From: Mesoplasma tabanidae
GTDB lineage: Bacteria > Bacillota_I > Bacilli_A > Mycoplasmatales > Mycoplasmataceae
Reading direction: 5' to 3'
Length of the DNA stretch: 64,000 nucleotides
Assembly: GCF_002804025.1 (NCBI RefSeq)
Contig: NZ_CP024969.1
Location: 558,001 to 622,000 of the forward strand
Shown: one piece after another, positions 30,564 through 43,000 of the stretch
Layout of the letters: every line of letters starts with the position of its first letter
Position numbering within the stretch: the first letter of the stretch is position 1
Notes under the pieces: generated by a model
Database searches by the model: none
Told to the model about the DNA's origin: nothing
What the model saw: only the letters and a program-made list of their open reading frames with translations
Translations under genes and position numbers: made by a program

Positions 30564-32729
30564 TTATTGAGTGCATAATTTCTGTTTGAAATTCGGTTTG
30601 TATGCAGGAGATCATTGAGAAGTACCTGTGTCATAATTATCATGCTTATCAACATTATCTACATCTCATTCTGAAAGGTTAAAATTAAATGAAGAGCAAT
30701 TATAAAACATAAAAGACATATTAGTTACTTTTGAAGTTACTCAACGTGAAATGTCAACGTTAAAGTTCGTATTTGCAAACATAGAATCCATATTTTCTAC
30801 ATTATGTGTTTTTCAATTTGAAATACCATTGTTAAGAAGTCAAGGAAAAGCTTCCAAAAACATACCCTCCATGTTGACAACATTTGAAGTATCCCACTTT
30901 AAAAAACAAAAAGATTCGTTATGTGAAAATTTTCCTGATCTTTGGAACATATAACTCATATCTTTAACTTTTGAAGTATTTCAGTTTGAAAAACTATTAT
31001 TTAAGAAGTCAACATTATAAAACATTAATCTCATATTAATAACATTTGAAGTATCCCAATTTGAAAAATTAACGTCTTTTATTCTTGCGTTATTAAATAA
31101 ATTCGACATGTCTATTATATTTGATGTTTCTCAGTAACTTATTCCTGGGAATGTTAATTGATCACCACTGTTGCCAACGTTTTCAAATAGACTACTTATG
31201 TTTGTAATTTCAGGACTTATTACATCTGGCACATAAATTGTAGATTTGGGTAGTTTGTAGGCTTGCTTGTCTGAACTATAGCCTATATGAGTTATTTTAT
31301 TTGTGCCATCAGGTGCTGAGCCATCAATGCTTTTTTCATCAAGTGTATTTTTATCTACATAATAGGTTAAATTATCAACATATGTTTCATTTCAAAAATA
31401 TATTTCCTCGACTTTACCAAAATATAAATTTGAATTTGGTATTGCTGAAATTATAACTTTATACTTTTTACTTTCATAATTAGTTTGTCATCCTTGGACA
31501 TTGTCAATTTTGATTTCTTCGGTTACTAATTCTTCATTTTTATTCTTTAAAGCTAATAAAATAGTATCAAATTCATTATTTTTGATTTTGCTTAAATTTT
31601 TTCTTAGCACTACATTTGATAGATTTTGACGGCTTATTTTCTCAGTATAAAAAACTATACCTTCAACTTTACCAGAATACACATTTGAATTATCAATTGG
31701 TTCAACTGTTACTGTGTAATTTTTTGTTTCTACATTTTTTGAAACAGCTGCAATTGTTAATTTTATTTCACTAATATCTAATGTTGGATTTTCTTTTGAT
31801 AAAGCATTTTTAACAGTCTGTTCATCATTATCTTCTAATTTATTTAAATTCTTATTTAAAATAACATTATCTAAATCTTGAAGATTAATAGTTTCTGTGT
31901 AAAAAGTAATGTCATGAACTTTACCAGAATACACATTTGAATTATCAATTGGTTCAACTGTTACTGTGTAATTTTTTGTTTCTACATTTTTTGAAACAGC
32001 TGCAATTGTTAATTTTATTTCACTAATATCTAATGTTGGATTTTCTTTTGATAAAGCATTTTTAACAGTCTGTTCATCATTATCTTCTAATTTATTTAAA
32101 TTCTTATTTAAAATAACATTATCTAAATCTTGAAGATTAATAGTTTCTGTGTAAAAAGTAATGTCATGAACTTTACCAGAATACACATTTGAATTATCAA
32201 TTGGTTCAACTGTTACTGTGTAATTTTTTGTTTCTACATTTTTTGAAACAGCTGCAATTGTTAATTTTATTTCACTAATATCTAATGTTGGATTTTCTTT
32301 TGATAAAGCATTTTTAACAGTCTGTTCATCATTACCTTCTAATTTATTTAAATTCTTATTTAAAATAACACTATCTAAATCTTGAATATGAATAGTTTCT
32401 GTGTAAAAAGTAATGTCATGAACTTTACCAGAATACACATTTGAATTATCAATTGGTTCAACTGTTACTGTGTAATTTTTTGTTTCTACATTTTTTGAAA
32501 CAGCTGCAATTGTTAATTTTATTTCACTAATATCTAATGTTGGATTTTCTTTTGATAAAGCATTTTTAACAGTCTGTTCATCATTACCTTCTAATTTATT
32601 TAAATTCTTATTTAAAATAACACTATCTAAATCTTCAAGATGAATAGTTTCTTTACTGCATGAGACTGCTAAAATTATTAAATTTGCTGTTAAGGACAAG
32701 CAAGCAAAAAATACCAAAAGTTTTTTCAT
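30564..32729 (-). CDS. lipoprotein: four 84-residue repeats plus DUF285 (BspA-like) repeats
   Basis: 721 residues. Lipobox LAVSC (Cys24). Residues about 28-365 are four nearly identical 84-residue modules (DLDSVILNKNLNKLEGNDEQ onward), with a fifth diverged copy to about 410 and a linker. About 500-705 are DUF285 repeats of the form WDTSNVxNMxxMF, here SNWNTSKVKDMSYMF, WDTSNVVNMEGMF and WVTSKVTNMSFMF, typical of mollicute PARCEL/BspA-like surface proteins. Expressed from a promoter with a poly(A) spacer (32752-32779). Probably a phase- and size-variable surface antigen. Confidence 0.88.
31667..32680. repeat. four tandem 252-bp repeats
   Basis: The string accagaatac recurs at 31671, 31923, 32175 and 32427, exactly 252 bases apart. 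The units are almost identical, with a few substitutions such as the GND/DND codon. In-frame, so units can be gained or lost. Confidence 0.93.
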
Positions 32730-32751
32730 AGTTAATACCTCTATTTAATAT

Positions 32752-32779
32752 TTTATAGTTTTTTTTTTTTTTTTGTTAA
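32752..32779 (-). promoter_or_regulatory. promoter with poly(A) spacer (candidate phase switch)
   Basis: On the minus strand TTAACA (32774-32779), then 15 A and one C, then TATAAA(AT) (32752-32757), 23 bases before the lipoprotein ATG. The -35/-10 spacer is essentially a homopolymer, so slippage would change promoter spacing. Confidence 0.7.
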
Positions 32780-32789
32780 AAAGCAAAAA

Positions 32790-32806
32790 AATGCTCTATG
32801 AGCATT
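32790..32806 (-). terminator. intrinsic terminator downstream of hpt
   Basis: AATGCTC/GAGCATT stem, 3-base loop, then TTTTT on the minus strand. Confidence 0.8.
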
Positions 32807-32953
32807 CAAAAAATATTATTTCCATTATTCTTTTGGTATCACTATAATACCTTTCTTGTTCTTAAAAAATATAATACAAACTTTTAATTTATATAAATTT
32901 GTAATAATTAATACTTACTATCATGGTTAAGTCTGAAAGCTAAGCTTTCTTAA

Positions 32954-33523
32954 TTATCATTTTCAATCCGCTAATTTATCAGTATCACAAACTGCTACGT
33001 ATGGAAGATTTCTTAATTTTTCTTGATAATCTAATCCATAACCTATTACAAAATGTTTTGGAATTGTATAACAAGTTCAATCAGGTTTAATGTCAACTTT
33101 ACGTTCAGTTGGTTTATCTAACATAGTTAATATTTTAACTGACTTAGCACCTTTGTTCATTAAATAATTTTGAACAAACTCTAATGTTATCCCTGATTCA
33201 ACAATATCTTCTACAATTAAGATATTACGATCTTTAACTGACATATTGACGTCTAAGTTAATTTTAGGTTCACCTGTACTTTTTGTTCCACCTAAATATG
33301 AACTTACAACCATGAAATCCATATCAATTAAAAAATCAAAATTCATGCAAAAAGTTTGATAAAAAGGTATACATCCTTTCAATAATCCAATAACCAATAA
33401 TGATTGATCTTCTTTCTCATTTTTTTCATAAAATGATTTAATCTCTTTTGCTACTTCTATTGTTCTTTCTTTGATTTGTTCTTCAGTAAATAATATTTCT
33501 TTTACTAATGGGTGTAATTTCAT
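32954..33523 (-). CDS. hpt: hypoxanthine phosphoribosyltransferase
   Basis: 189 residues. Transfers phosphoribose from PRPP to hypoxanthine/guanine for purine salvage. The PRPP-binding motif ILIVEDIVESGITL is near 99-112 with the catalytic Asp/Glu pair; LKGCIPF loop near 50, and YGLDYQEKLRNLPYV near the C-terminus as in other HPRTs. ATG 33521-33523 follows AAAGGAGT. Monocistronic, bounded by terminators at 32790 and 33561. Confidence 0.95.
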
Positions 33524-33560
33524 TTGTACTCCTTTGGTTTAACTTTATAATATAAAAATA

Positions 33561-33593
33561 ATACCTATTATTAATTTCTTAATCAATAGGTAT
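33561..33593 (-). terminator. intrinsic terminator of ruvX
   Basis: ATACCTATT/AATAGGTAT stem with a long loop followed by a T-rich tail on the minus strand. Confidence 0.7.
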
Positions 33594-33599
33594 AATAAA

Positions 33600-34028
33600 T
33601 TATTTATTAATTTTTTCTAAATATGTTTCTAAAATTAATTGAGCTGCTAAAGTATCTTTATTTTCTTTTTGTTTTTGACGAGATAAACCCGCTTCAATCA
33701 TAATTGATTTAGCCATTTTAGTTGTTCTTCTTTCATCAACTCTAATTATCTGTTCTTCTTTAATTTGTGGATTATAAACTAAGAATCCTTCAATAAAATA
33801 ATCTACCATTTCAGCTCTTTCACCAATGGTTCCATTCATATTTTTAGGATAACCAAAAACAAATGTTTCAAATGACTTTTCTTTTATAAACTCAGTTAAC
33901 AATATTACACCTTCTTCAAAATTTCACTCTTCAAATTTTAAATTAGTTTCTTTTTTGGCCACTTTGCCTGTTGAAGAAGCTAACCCTATAGTTTTGCTTC
34001 CAACATCAAGCCCTAAAATATTACTCAT
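33600..34028 (-). CDS. ruvX: Holliday junction resolvase-like protein RuvX (YqgF)
   Basis: 142 residues, RNase H fold. N-terminal [12 protein letters not shown] carries the first metal-binding Asp; [17 protein letters not shown] matches the YqgF G-x-P-x-x-x-x-G motif; DERRTTKMA holds the downstream conserved acid and Arg pair; [10 protein letters not shown] is the C-terminal helix. The family acts in 16S rRNA 5'-end processing and possibly in recombination. The ATG overlaps the stop of the upstream PAP2 gene by 8 bases. Confidence 0.93.
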
Positions 34029-34920
34029 AGTCTCCTCCAAGTTTTTTATTTAAAATTTTTAAAAATACATTTTCAAAAATCAAAAATCAAGAAAGTGCCA
34101 TAATACATGCAAAAGTTATGTCAGTTAAAAAGTGTTTTGCTAAAACCATTCTTGAACTACCTACTAATGCAGCAAATATAAATGCCACTAAGATAACACC
34201 ATAATAATATAAGTCATCTTTTTTAAACAATAATGCTATTGATAAAATAGTAATTGCACTAGTTGTATGACCAGATGGAAAAGATTTATTTTTGCCAAAT
34301 CCATAAGCATATGTAATATTTCATCACTCACGATATGGAACATCACCATCAATAACTGATTTAATTGGTCTTGGTCTTGAAAAAATATTTTTCAATACTT
34401 CAGTTGACAATGAGATCATTATGATATAAATAATCACTAATCCAATTTTTCATAAAAAGTTTTTTTGTTCTGTGAAATTTGGATTCAACTTATAAAATAC
34501 GATTGTTCCTATTAACACCATTCAAAACATTAAAGTGTTGAAAATATCTACACTAACCTCATGAATATGTTTTTCCTTGTTAGACATTAAAGGAGAAAAT
34601 AAGTAAAATCCAATTCCAGCATAAATTAAAGTATAATAAACTGTTTTAAATATAAAAACTTGTACTGATCAGTCTTTTCTTTTATCTGATAAATAAATTA
34701 ATATACCTACTATGCAAAAGTTAACAGGAATGATAAATGCTAGCTGTCCAAATTTATCAAATGCATAACCAAATCATGATTTTTCTTGATAAATATTTTT
34801 AGCTATTTGTGCATCTAAAAAAGTACCTACCATAAATACAGTAAATAAAATTATTCCTATTGATAAAAAAGCATATAAGTATCGTTTTTTAAGTATTTCT
34901 TTGTCTTTAAGTAGTTTCAT
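34021..34920 (-). CDS. PAP2-superfamily membrane phosphatase
   Basis: 299 residues with about seven transmembrane helices. All three phosphatase motifs are visible: KNIFSRPRP near 185, KSFPSGHTTSA near 220 and SRMVLAKHFLTD near 265. Likely dephosphorylates lipid phosphates such as phosphatidate or undecaprenyl/PG phosphates at the membrane. Its last codons (LGGGDYE region) contain the ribosome-binding site of ruvX, and the genes overlap by 8 bases, so they are translationally coupled. Confidence 0.9.
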
Positions 34921-34994
34921 ACAATTAATTATACTTAATTTATTTCTATTTTAATTTATGTAATGTTAAAATATAAATCCAAAGAGGTATTTAT

Positions 34995-35398
34995 ATGAAT
35001 TATGAAAAGTTATTAGAAATTGTTAAAAAAGAAGTTTATGCAAGAGAATTTAAAACTGAAAAAGTAACAGCAGGTGCTGTTGCTTCAATATTAATATCAA
35101 AGATAATAATATTTATACAGGTGTTTGTGTTGTTATGGATTGTGCTTTAGGTACATGTGCAGAAAGATCTGCAGCATTTCAAATGATTAAAAACAATGAA
35201 ACTGAAATTAAAAAAATTTTAACTATTGGTAGAAATGGTTATATCTACCCACCATGTGGAGCGTGTTTAGAAATGGTCAAATTAATAAATCCAAATAATA
35301 GAAAAAATAAATTTTATATTTCAAAAGATAAAACTTTAAATTTAAATGAGTTAATGATTAGAAACTGACAAGATAAAGAAAAAATGGAAAAGTATTAA
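34995..35398 (+). pseudogene. cytidine deaminase-like gene with one frameshift
   Basis: Reads from ATG 34995 (AAAGAGGTA upstream) as NYEKLLEIVKKEVYAREF and TAGAVASILIS. It then needs a +1-base correction at the A-run 35099-35101 to continue in the frame DNNIYTGVCVVMDCALGTCAERSAA through PPCGACLEMV to the stop at 35396-35398. Both zinc motifs (CAE and PCGAC) are intact. As written the first frame stops soon after the shift. It could be a true mutation, a slippage site or a sequencing error. Total length about 134 residues fits a Cdd/blasticidin-deaminase-like enzyme. Confidence 0.8.
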
Positions 35399-35420
35399 TT
35401 CCATTTTTTTAATATAAAAA

Positions 35421-35442
35421 AACTAAGTATAAAACTTAGTTT
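35421..35442. terminator. bidirectional intrinsic terminator
   Basis: AACTAAGT/ACTTAGTT stem; T-run strongest on the minus strand (TTTTTTTATATT). Ends eno (-) and the deaminase gene (+). Confidence 0.8.
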
Positions 35443-35459
35443 GAATAATTTATTTAAAA

Positions 35460-36821
<1,362 letters not shown>

Positions 36822-36949
36822 ATAATTTCCTCTCTTTATTTAAATTATGTATTTAACTACTATATTATATTCTCTTTTTAAAAAAAATTAAATAGAAAAT
36901 ATCTCTTAAAATATGATATTATTTAAAAGTTATATAAAAGGAGAATAAA

Positions 36950-38788
36950 ATGTCAAATCAAAAAATTATTAACATTGCGGTTATTGCTCACGTTGATGCA
37001 GGTAAATCAACATTAGTTGATGCACTTTTAAAACAAGGTGGAGCTTTTAGAGATAACCAAGAAGTTGTAGAACAAATCATGGATTCAAACGATCAAGAAA
37101 GAGAACGTGGGATTACCATCTATTCAAAAAACTGTGCTATTGAGTACAAAGGAACTAAAATTAACATCGTGGATACTCCAGGTCATGCTGACTTTTCAAG
37201 TGAAGTTGAACGTATTATGAAAACTGTTGACACTGTTATTTTATTAGTTGACTCAAGTGAAGGACCAATGCCTCAAACACGTTTTGTTTTATCTAAAGCA
37301 TTAGAATTAGGATTGAACCCAATCTTAATGATTAATAAAATTGATAAAAAAGATCAAAGAGCTGAAGAAGTTGTTGAAGAAGTATTAGAGTTATTCATGG
37401 AATTAGACGCAACTGATGAACAATTAGAATTTAAAACATTATATGGTATTGCTCGTGAAGGAATTGCTCAATTAAACTTAAGTGATCAAGGAATTGATCT
37501 TTCACCAATGTTTGATACTATTATTGAACAAGTTGGAACATACCCAATTGAATTAGCTGAAAAACCATTAAAAATGCAAGTTAGTTCATTAGCTTATGAT
37601 TCATTTATTGGAAGATTAGGAATTGGAAGAATCTTTGAAGGAAAAATTGCTGAAGGTCAAACAGTTAGTGTTGTTAAAAATGATGGTGAAGTTAAACAAG
37701 CCAAAATTTCTAAATTAACAGTTTATCAAGGTCTAAACAAAGTTGCTGTTAAAGAAGCATATGCTGGAGATATTATTACATTTGCTGGTATTGAGCATAT
37801 TTCAATTGGAGATACTATAAATGAATTAAATAATATTAACCCAATGGAGCCAATTACAATCGAAGAACCTACAATGAGTATGAACTTCTTAGTTAACACT
37901 TCTCCTTTTGCTGGTAAAGTTGGTAAATTTGTTACTTCAAGAAACATTAAAGAACGTTTAGAAAAAGAATTAGAAGTAAACGTTGGTTTAAAAGTTGAAC
38001 CATTAGATAACCCAACTATTGAAGGATTTAAAGTTTTAGGACGTGGAGAACTTCACTTATCTGTTTTAATTGAACAAATGAGAAGAGAAGGTTTTGAATT
38101 AGCTATTTCTAAACCTGAGGTAATTTTTAGAAAAGGCGATAATGGAACATTATTAGAACCTATGGAAAAAGTTATTTTAAACATTCCTACTGAATATTCA
38201 GGAACTGTTATTAATAAATTAAACCAACGTAAAGGTCTAATGACTGATATGGATTCTGATGGAGTTAGAGATAAAATTGTTTATAACATTCCATTAAGAG
38301 CTTTAATTGGATTTAGAAGTGAATTTACTAATGATACTCATGGTGAAGGAATCATGGTTAGAAGTTCAAATGGATTTGAACCATACAAAGGTGAAATTGA
38401 ATCACGTAAAAACGGAGTTCTTATTTCAATGGCTTCAGGTAAAACTTTACCTTACGCTTTAAATAACTTAGAAGAACGTGGAATTCTATTCGTTGGACCT
38501 CAAATTGAAGTATATGATGGAATGATCGTTGGACAACACTCAAGAGATAATGATTTAGAAGTTAACCCAACAACTGGTAAAAAATTAACTAACACTCGTG
38601 CTAGTGGTAGTGATGACTCAGTTAAATTAACTCCACCTAAATTAATGACTTTAGAAGAAGCATTAGAATATATCGAATGAGATGAATTAGTTGAAGTTAC
38701 ACCAGATGATATTCGTTTAAGAAAAAGATGATTATCAAATACTGAAAGACGTCAACACAGAAACGATAATAAAAAAGTTTTTGATTAA
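36950..38788 (+). CDS. typA: ribosome-associated GTPase TypA/BipA
   Basis: 612 residues. Translational GTPase acting on the ribosome during stress and 50S assembly. G1 AHVDAGKST near 14-22, RERGITI switch I, DTPGHADF G3, NKIDKKDQR G4; EF-G-like domains follow and the C-terminal end NTERRQHRNDNKK is family-typical. ATG follows AAGGAGAATAAA. One TGA Trp near residue 577 extends it beyond the standard-code stop. One of only three plus-strand genes. Confidence 0.97.
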
Positions 38789-38805
38789 AAAACACTATTA
38801 AAATT

Positions 38806-38857
38806 AAAACTGCAAACGCTTTAAGATTATTTTCTTATAAGTGTTTGCAGTTTTTTT
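38806..38857 (+). terminator. intrinsic terminator of typA
   Basis: AAAACTGCAAACGCTT pairs with AAGTGTTTGCAGTTTT, followed by a T-run on plus. Confidence 0.85.
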
Positions 38858-39051
38858 ATAAAAATAAAGACTTGCTAAAACCTTAAAGTCTATAACAATC
38901 ATATTGGTTTACAGACATTTATTACTAAGTAAAGAACTTTAACTAAGTTTTAATATTAATGCTAAAAAATCTATTTTTATTTTATTTAAAAATAAGAAAT
39001 AAATTGCTCAATAATGAACAAAAATAAGGATAAACTTAAATATTAAAAAAA
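38858..39051. other. short gene-free stretch
   Basis: About 195 AT-rich bases between convergent terminators. I see no gene or structure in it. Confidence 0.5.
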
Positions 39052-39094
39052 CTTCATAGAATTTGAACAAAATATTTGTTCAAATTCTATGAAG
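39052..39094 (-). terminator. strong intrinsic terminator of cassette 2
   Basis: Perfect 20-bp stem (CTTCATAGAATTTGAACAAA and its complement, 3-base loop) followed by TTTTTTT on the minus strand. Confidence 0.92.
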
Positions 39095-39133
39095 CTACGT
39101 TAAATTATTGTTTTTTTAATTATACAAAAAATA

Positions 39134-40024
39134 TTAGTTTTCTTCTTGTTCTATAGTTATTTTTTCAATTATTTTTTTACTATACTCAATTCCTGTTCAT
39201 TTAGTGTCAGACATTAAAAGCTTTAAATTTTTTGAAGCTTTAAAATAAATATTGTTTGATTCAGGAATTTTTATACTTTCTCCATTTGAAGGATTGATAG
39301 CTATCTTTGCAGGTTTATTGACTTTCGTTAGCTTGCCAAAATTTTCAATAATTATTTCTTTGTCATTAACTAAATTATTTTCTAAATTAATAAATAAGCT
39401 ATTAACTATTATTGAAACATCTTTCTTTTTAAAATCAGGATAAATTTCTTGAATTTTTTTTATTAAATACATTTTTGAAACCTTATCATACTTTGTTTTT
39501 CTAATTAACTTAACTTCTTTTAAAAGTTTTTCTCTAGTTTTAATTATTTTTTGGTTACTCAAAACATATTCACTATTGTCAAAAGAATTTGTCAGTTGGT
39601 TTTCTTTTTTTATTTTATCTATTTTTGCAATATGCTCATGAGATAATTTTTTAGTCTTTTTTTCAAGCATAATTTTAATTACAATAAATGCTATGATAAT
39701 TAATAATATCAATACAGTTATAAGGTAAATTCAATTAATTAAAAAATCTCAAAAAACAGGTTTTAAAAATATTTCACCACTTTTTCAATTAAAAGAAAAC
39801 ATTGATTTAAGACCAATTGGACCTAAAAGCATTGAAAATAACATTGGTCCATCCTTAAATCATTTATCATTAATTTTAGCTACACCATAATTATTAATTA
39901 TTGCTTCTCTTCAATTTTCATTATTGAAATATAAAGCATTAAGCATTTTAAAAAATACCATAAGAATAGTTGATAATATAATCAAAAAAATCAAACCTAA
40001 AATTATTTTTAATCTTATTTTCAT
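39134..40024 (-). CDS. membrane-anchored HU-domain protein (cassette 2)
   Basis: 296 residues, same plan as 7173-8006: transmembrane helices at about 5-27 and 95-117, an outside loop of about 65 residues containing WF and LLGPIGL..SMF (shared with cassette 1), a basic coiled linker (EKKTKK after TM2 places it inside), and an HU-type domain at about 184-273 with IENFGKL, NPSNGESIKIP and FKASKNLK. The arm proline is kept. The start lies one base after the stop of the giant surface protein. Followed by a strong terminator. Function unknown; DNA or nucleoid tethering is an inference. Confidence 0.85.
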
Positions 40025-40025
40025 A

Positions 40026-43000
40026 TTACTCATCAAGCTTTCTATTACGTTTTTTAATATTTAAAGTTATAACAGCTACTAGTATTCAAACAATTGAATT
40101 TAATGCAACTAGAATTCATAATCATATTATTTTAGTTCTATTTTTGTGATTAGATCAATCGCTTTTATTAGTATCTTTTAAAACTAATTCAACTTCACCA
40201 ACATAAGATAAATCATCTTCCTTGTCTTTTACAATTACCTTATTATCATTAAAGATTACTTCTACTGCTTCTAAAATTAAATCTGGATTTTTTAACTTTA
40301 GAACTTCTAAAATTTTGTCAACACTAGTATGCTCTTCTTTTGGTAAATCAATTGATGTTTCTTTTATAACTTCACTTAAATTTTGAGATAGTTCATAATT
40401 TAACTCAAAGAAACCTTCATATTCACTATTTGCTTTTGCTGTTAATTTATATACTTTGTTAATTTCATCATGATAGATTTCAAAATCATCAAAAATTAAA
40501 TTTAATTCTTCAACTTTATTTTTAACAATTTGAATTTCTGAAGCTTTTTTAAATTTACCAAGATTAAGATTCTTTCCTTCATTAATTAAGATCTCATTAC
40601 TTATTTTATTTTTCTTTATGTTAATAGTTATTTCAACTTCACCAACATAAGATAAATCATCTTCTTTGTCTTTTACAATTACCTTATTATCATTAAAGAT
40701 TACTTCTACTGCTTCTAAAATTAAATCTGGATTTTTTAACTTTAGAACTTCTAAAATTTTGTCAACACTAGTATGCTCTTCTTTTGGTAAATCAATTGAT
40801 GTTTCTTTTATAACTTCACTTAAATTTTGAGATAACTCGTATTTAAATTCAATAGAACCACTTAAAGTACTTTCTTTTTTAGCTTCTGCTTTATATGTTT
40901 TATTTGCTTGATCATGAGTTATTTCAAAATCCATAGGTTCATATTTTAAAATTTCAAGTTTCTTTTGAACTTCTGTAATATTTGGAATTGTTTTAAATTT
41001 ACCTAAGAACGTAATATCCTCAGTAATTTCTGGTATTAATGTTTTGTTTTTATTTGTAAAAGTAAACACAGCAAAATTTTTGTAATTTAAAGACTCTTTT
41101 TTTGCTTTTAAAGTCACTTTACCATCGATAACTAAGATGTCATCAATACTAATGTCATCTCATACTAAATTTGCTAATTCTGGATTTAATTTTATGATTC
41201 TTTCTTGGATTTCATCTTCAGTAGGTACTTTTTCAAAATTACCTAGTTCTCTTTGTATATCTTTAAAAACATCTTTATCTAAATCATGTCTGTCAAAATT
41301 TGTAATTATTTCATTTTTATAGTTTTGAATTCTGACGGCATTACTTTTAGATTTAATATTTATTAAACCCTTTTGAACAAAAGTTGATTTTTTAGACACT
41401 TCAACCTCTAATTCTTCTTCTTCAAGATATTTTCATCCTTTAATAAATTTTAAGTAATCATATACTTCTTTTGATGTTGTTTCATTAAAAAATTGCATTT
41501 CATCAAAAAGATTTTCTTCTGCCAAATCATATATTTTTGGTATTATTATTTCTTTAGTTCCCATCAATAGTTTAGATGGTTCAGAAGGGCTAATTGATAT
41601 TTTTCCCTCTTTCTCTATTGTTGCTTTGTCAATATTAAATGATATATCTTTTTCTCCAATTTTATTTCCTAATCCACTAACATTATTTAATTGCTCAAGA
41701 ACATCTTTTTCTGTTGCATCGTTAGAATTTTTATTGAAGTTAAGTAAACCTAAGTCAAACTTAAGTATTTTTGTTATAAATTCTTTACTATTTTTAAGAA
41801 GTGCTGATGATTTTTTAGCAGAAACCAAAATTGATCCATTTTGCCCAACAGAAGCGTTCTTTCTTAGAATATCTATATCGTCAATGCTAATTGTTATTTT
41901 CGGAGTATTTTTATTTATTGTATCTTGAATTAATGACAAGATTTGTTCATCTGTGATTCCATTTTCTAGTCCATCTTCATGAAGCTCATATTCTAATTTA
42001 GATAAATCAATAGCATCAGTTGAAGGTATAATTACTTTTTGAGTATTAATTAATATTTCTGAAGTTGAAGCATTAGCAGATACCTCAAATTCTCCTTTTT
42101 CTTTCGGTGAAGGTTCTTTATAAGTTCAACTAAAATCTGCTTCAGTAATCTCTTTTTCATTTTGAGTATTTGTTGAATTTTCTTTAATATATGCATTTAT
42201 TAATCTTAAAACTTCAGCTTTAACATCAGCCTCATTTTTTTTATCTGCAAAGTCAATTGAACTAAAATCAAATTTTGCTAAATCTACATATAAGTAAAGT
42301 GAAGCTTGTTGAGAATTCATTATTAGTCTAGATGTTTGACTAGCAGAAATTTTTATTTCTCCTGGTACACCAAAATCAGCAACTTTTTTTTCAATTAGTA
42401 AATCTTTTTCTGTAAGTTGAGAACCTAGTTTAGTAACATCACGAAGTGCAGCTAAAATTTCTGAATCATTAGTTTTATTATTTCAATTTATTAAATTACT
42501 AATTGAATATTCAGGTAATGAAATATCTATTTTTTGAGTATTTGCATTCACAAAATTTAATCACCCATAATAAGACTGATAACTTGATGAAGCATTTGGT
42601 TCAAAAAAAGAAGTCTTTAAGTGTCGAATGTTTTTATCTAAATCTATAGTAACAATTCAATATTGATCAGTTGTAACAACTGATTCTTTGTGTTCATTAC
42701 CTTTATCATCAAAAATTTCAACTTGATTAATATAAGATTTTCTTCTAATTTTAATTTGAAATGGATTTTTATCATCTCAAACATATATTTCATTTTTTGA
42801 TGATATACCATAATCTAATCCATTTCCTAAATCAGAAAATCTTATAGATTCTTGAAATTTATCACTATAAATATTTTGCACTCATTGGTGGTTTTTCCCT
42901 TTTTTTTGTTGTCCTTGAAACATTACTCCAAAATCAAAAATACCTGAATATTTTCTTGGTTTTCCCAACTCATCTTTTTCAGGAATAAATAGTAACTCTT

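Noticed and set aside
31667..32680. CRISPR array
   Set aside because: The 252-bp repeats are contiguous, coding and in frame, with no spacers.
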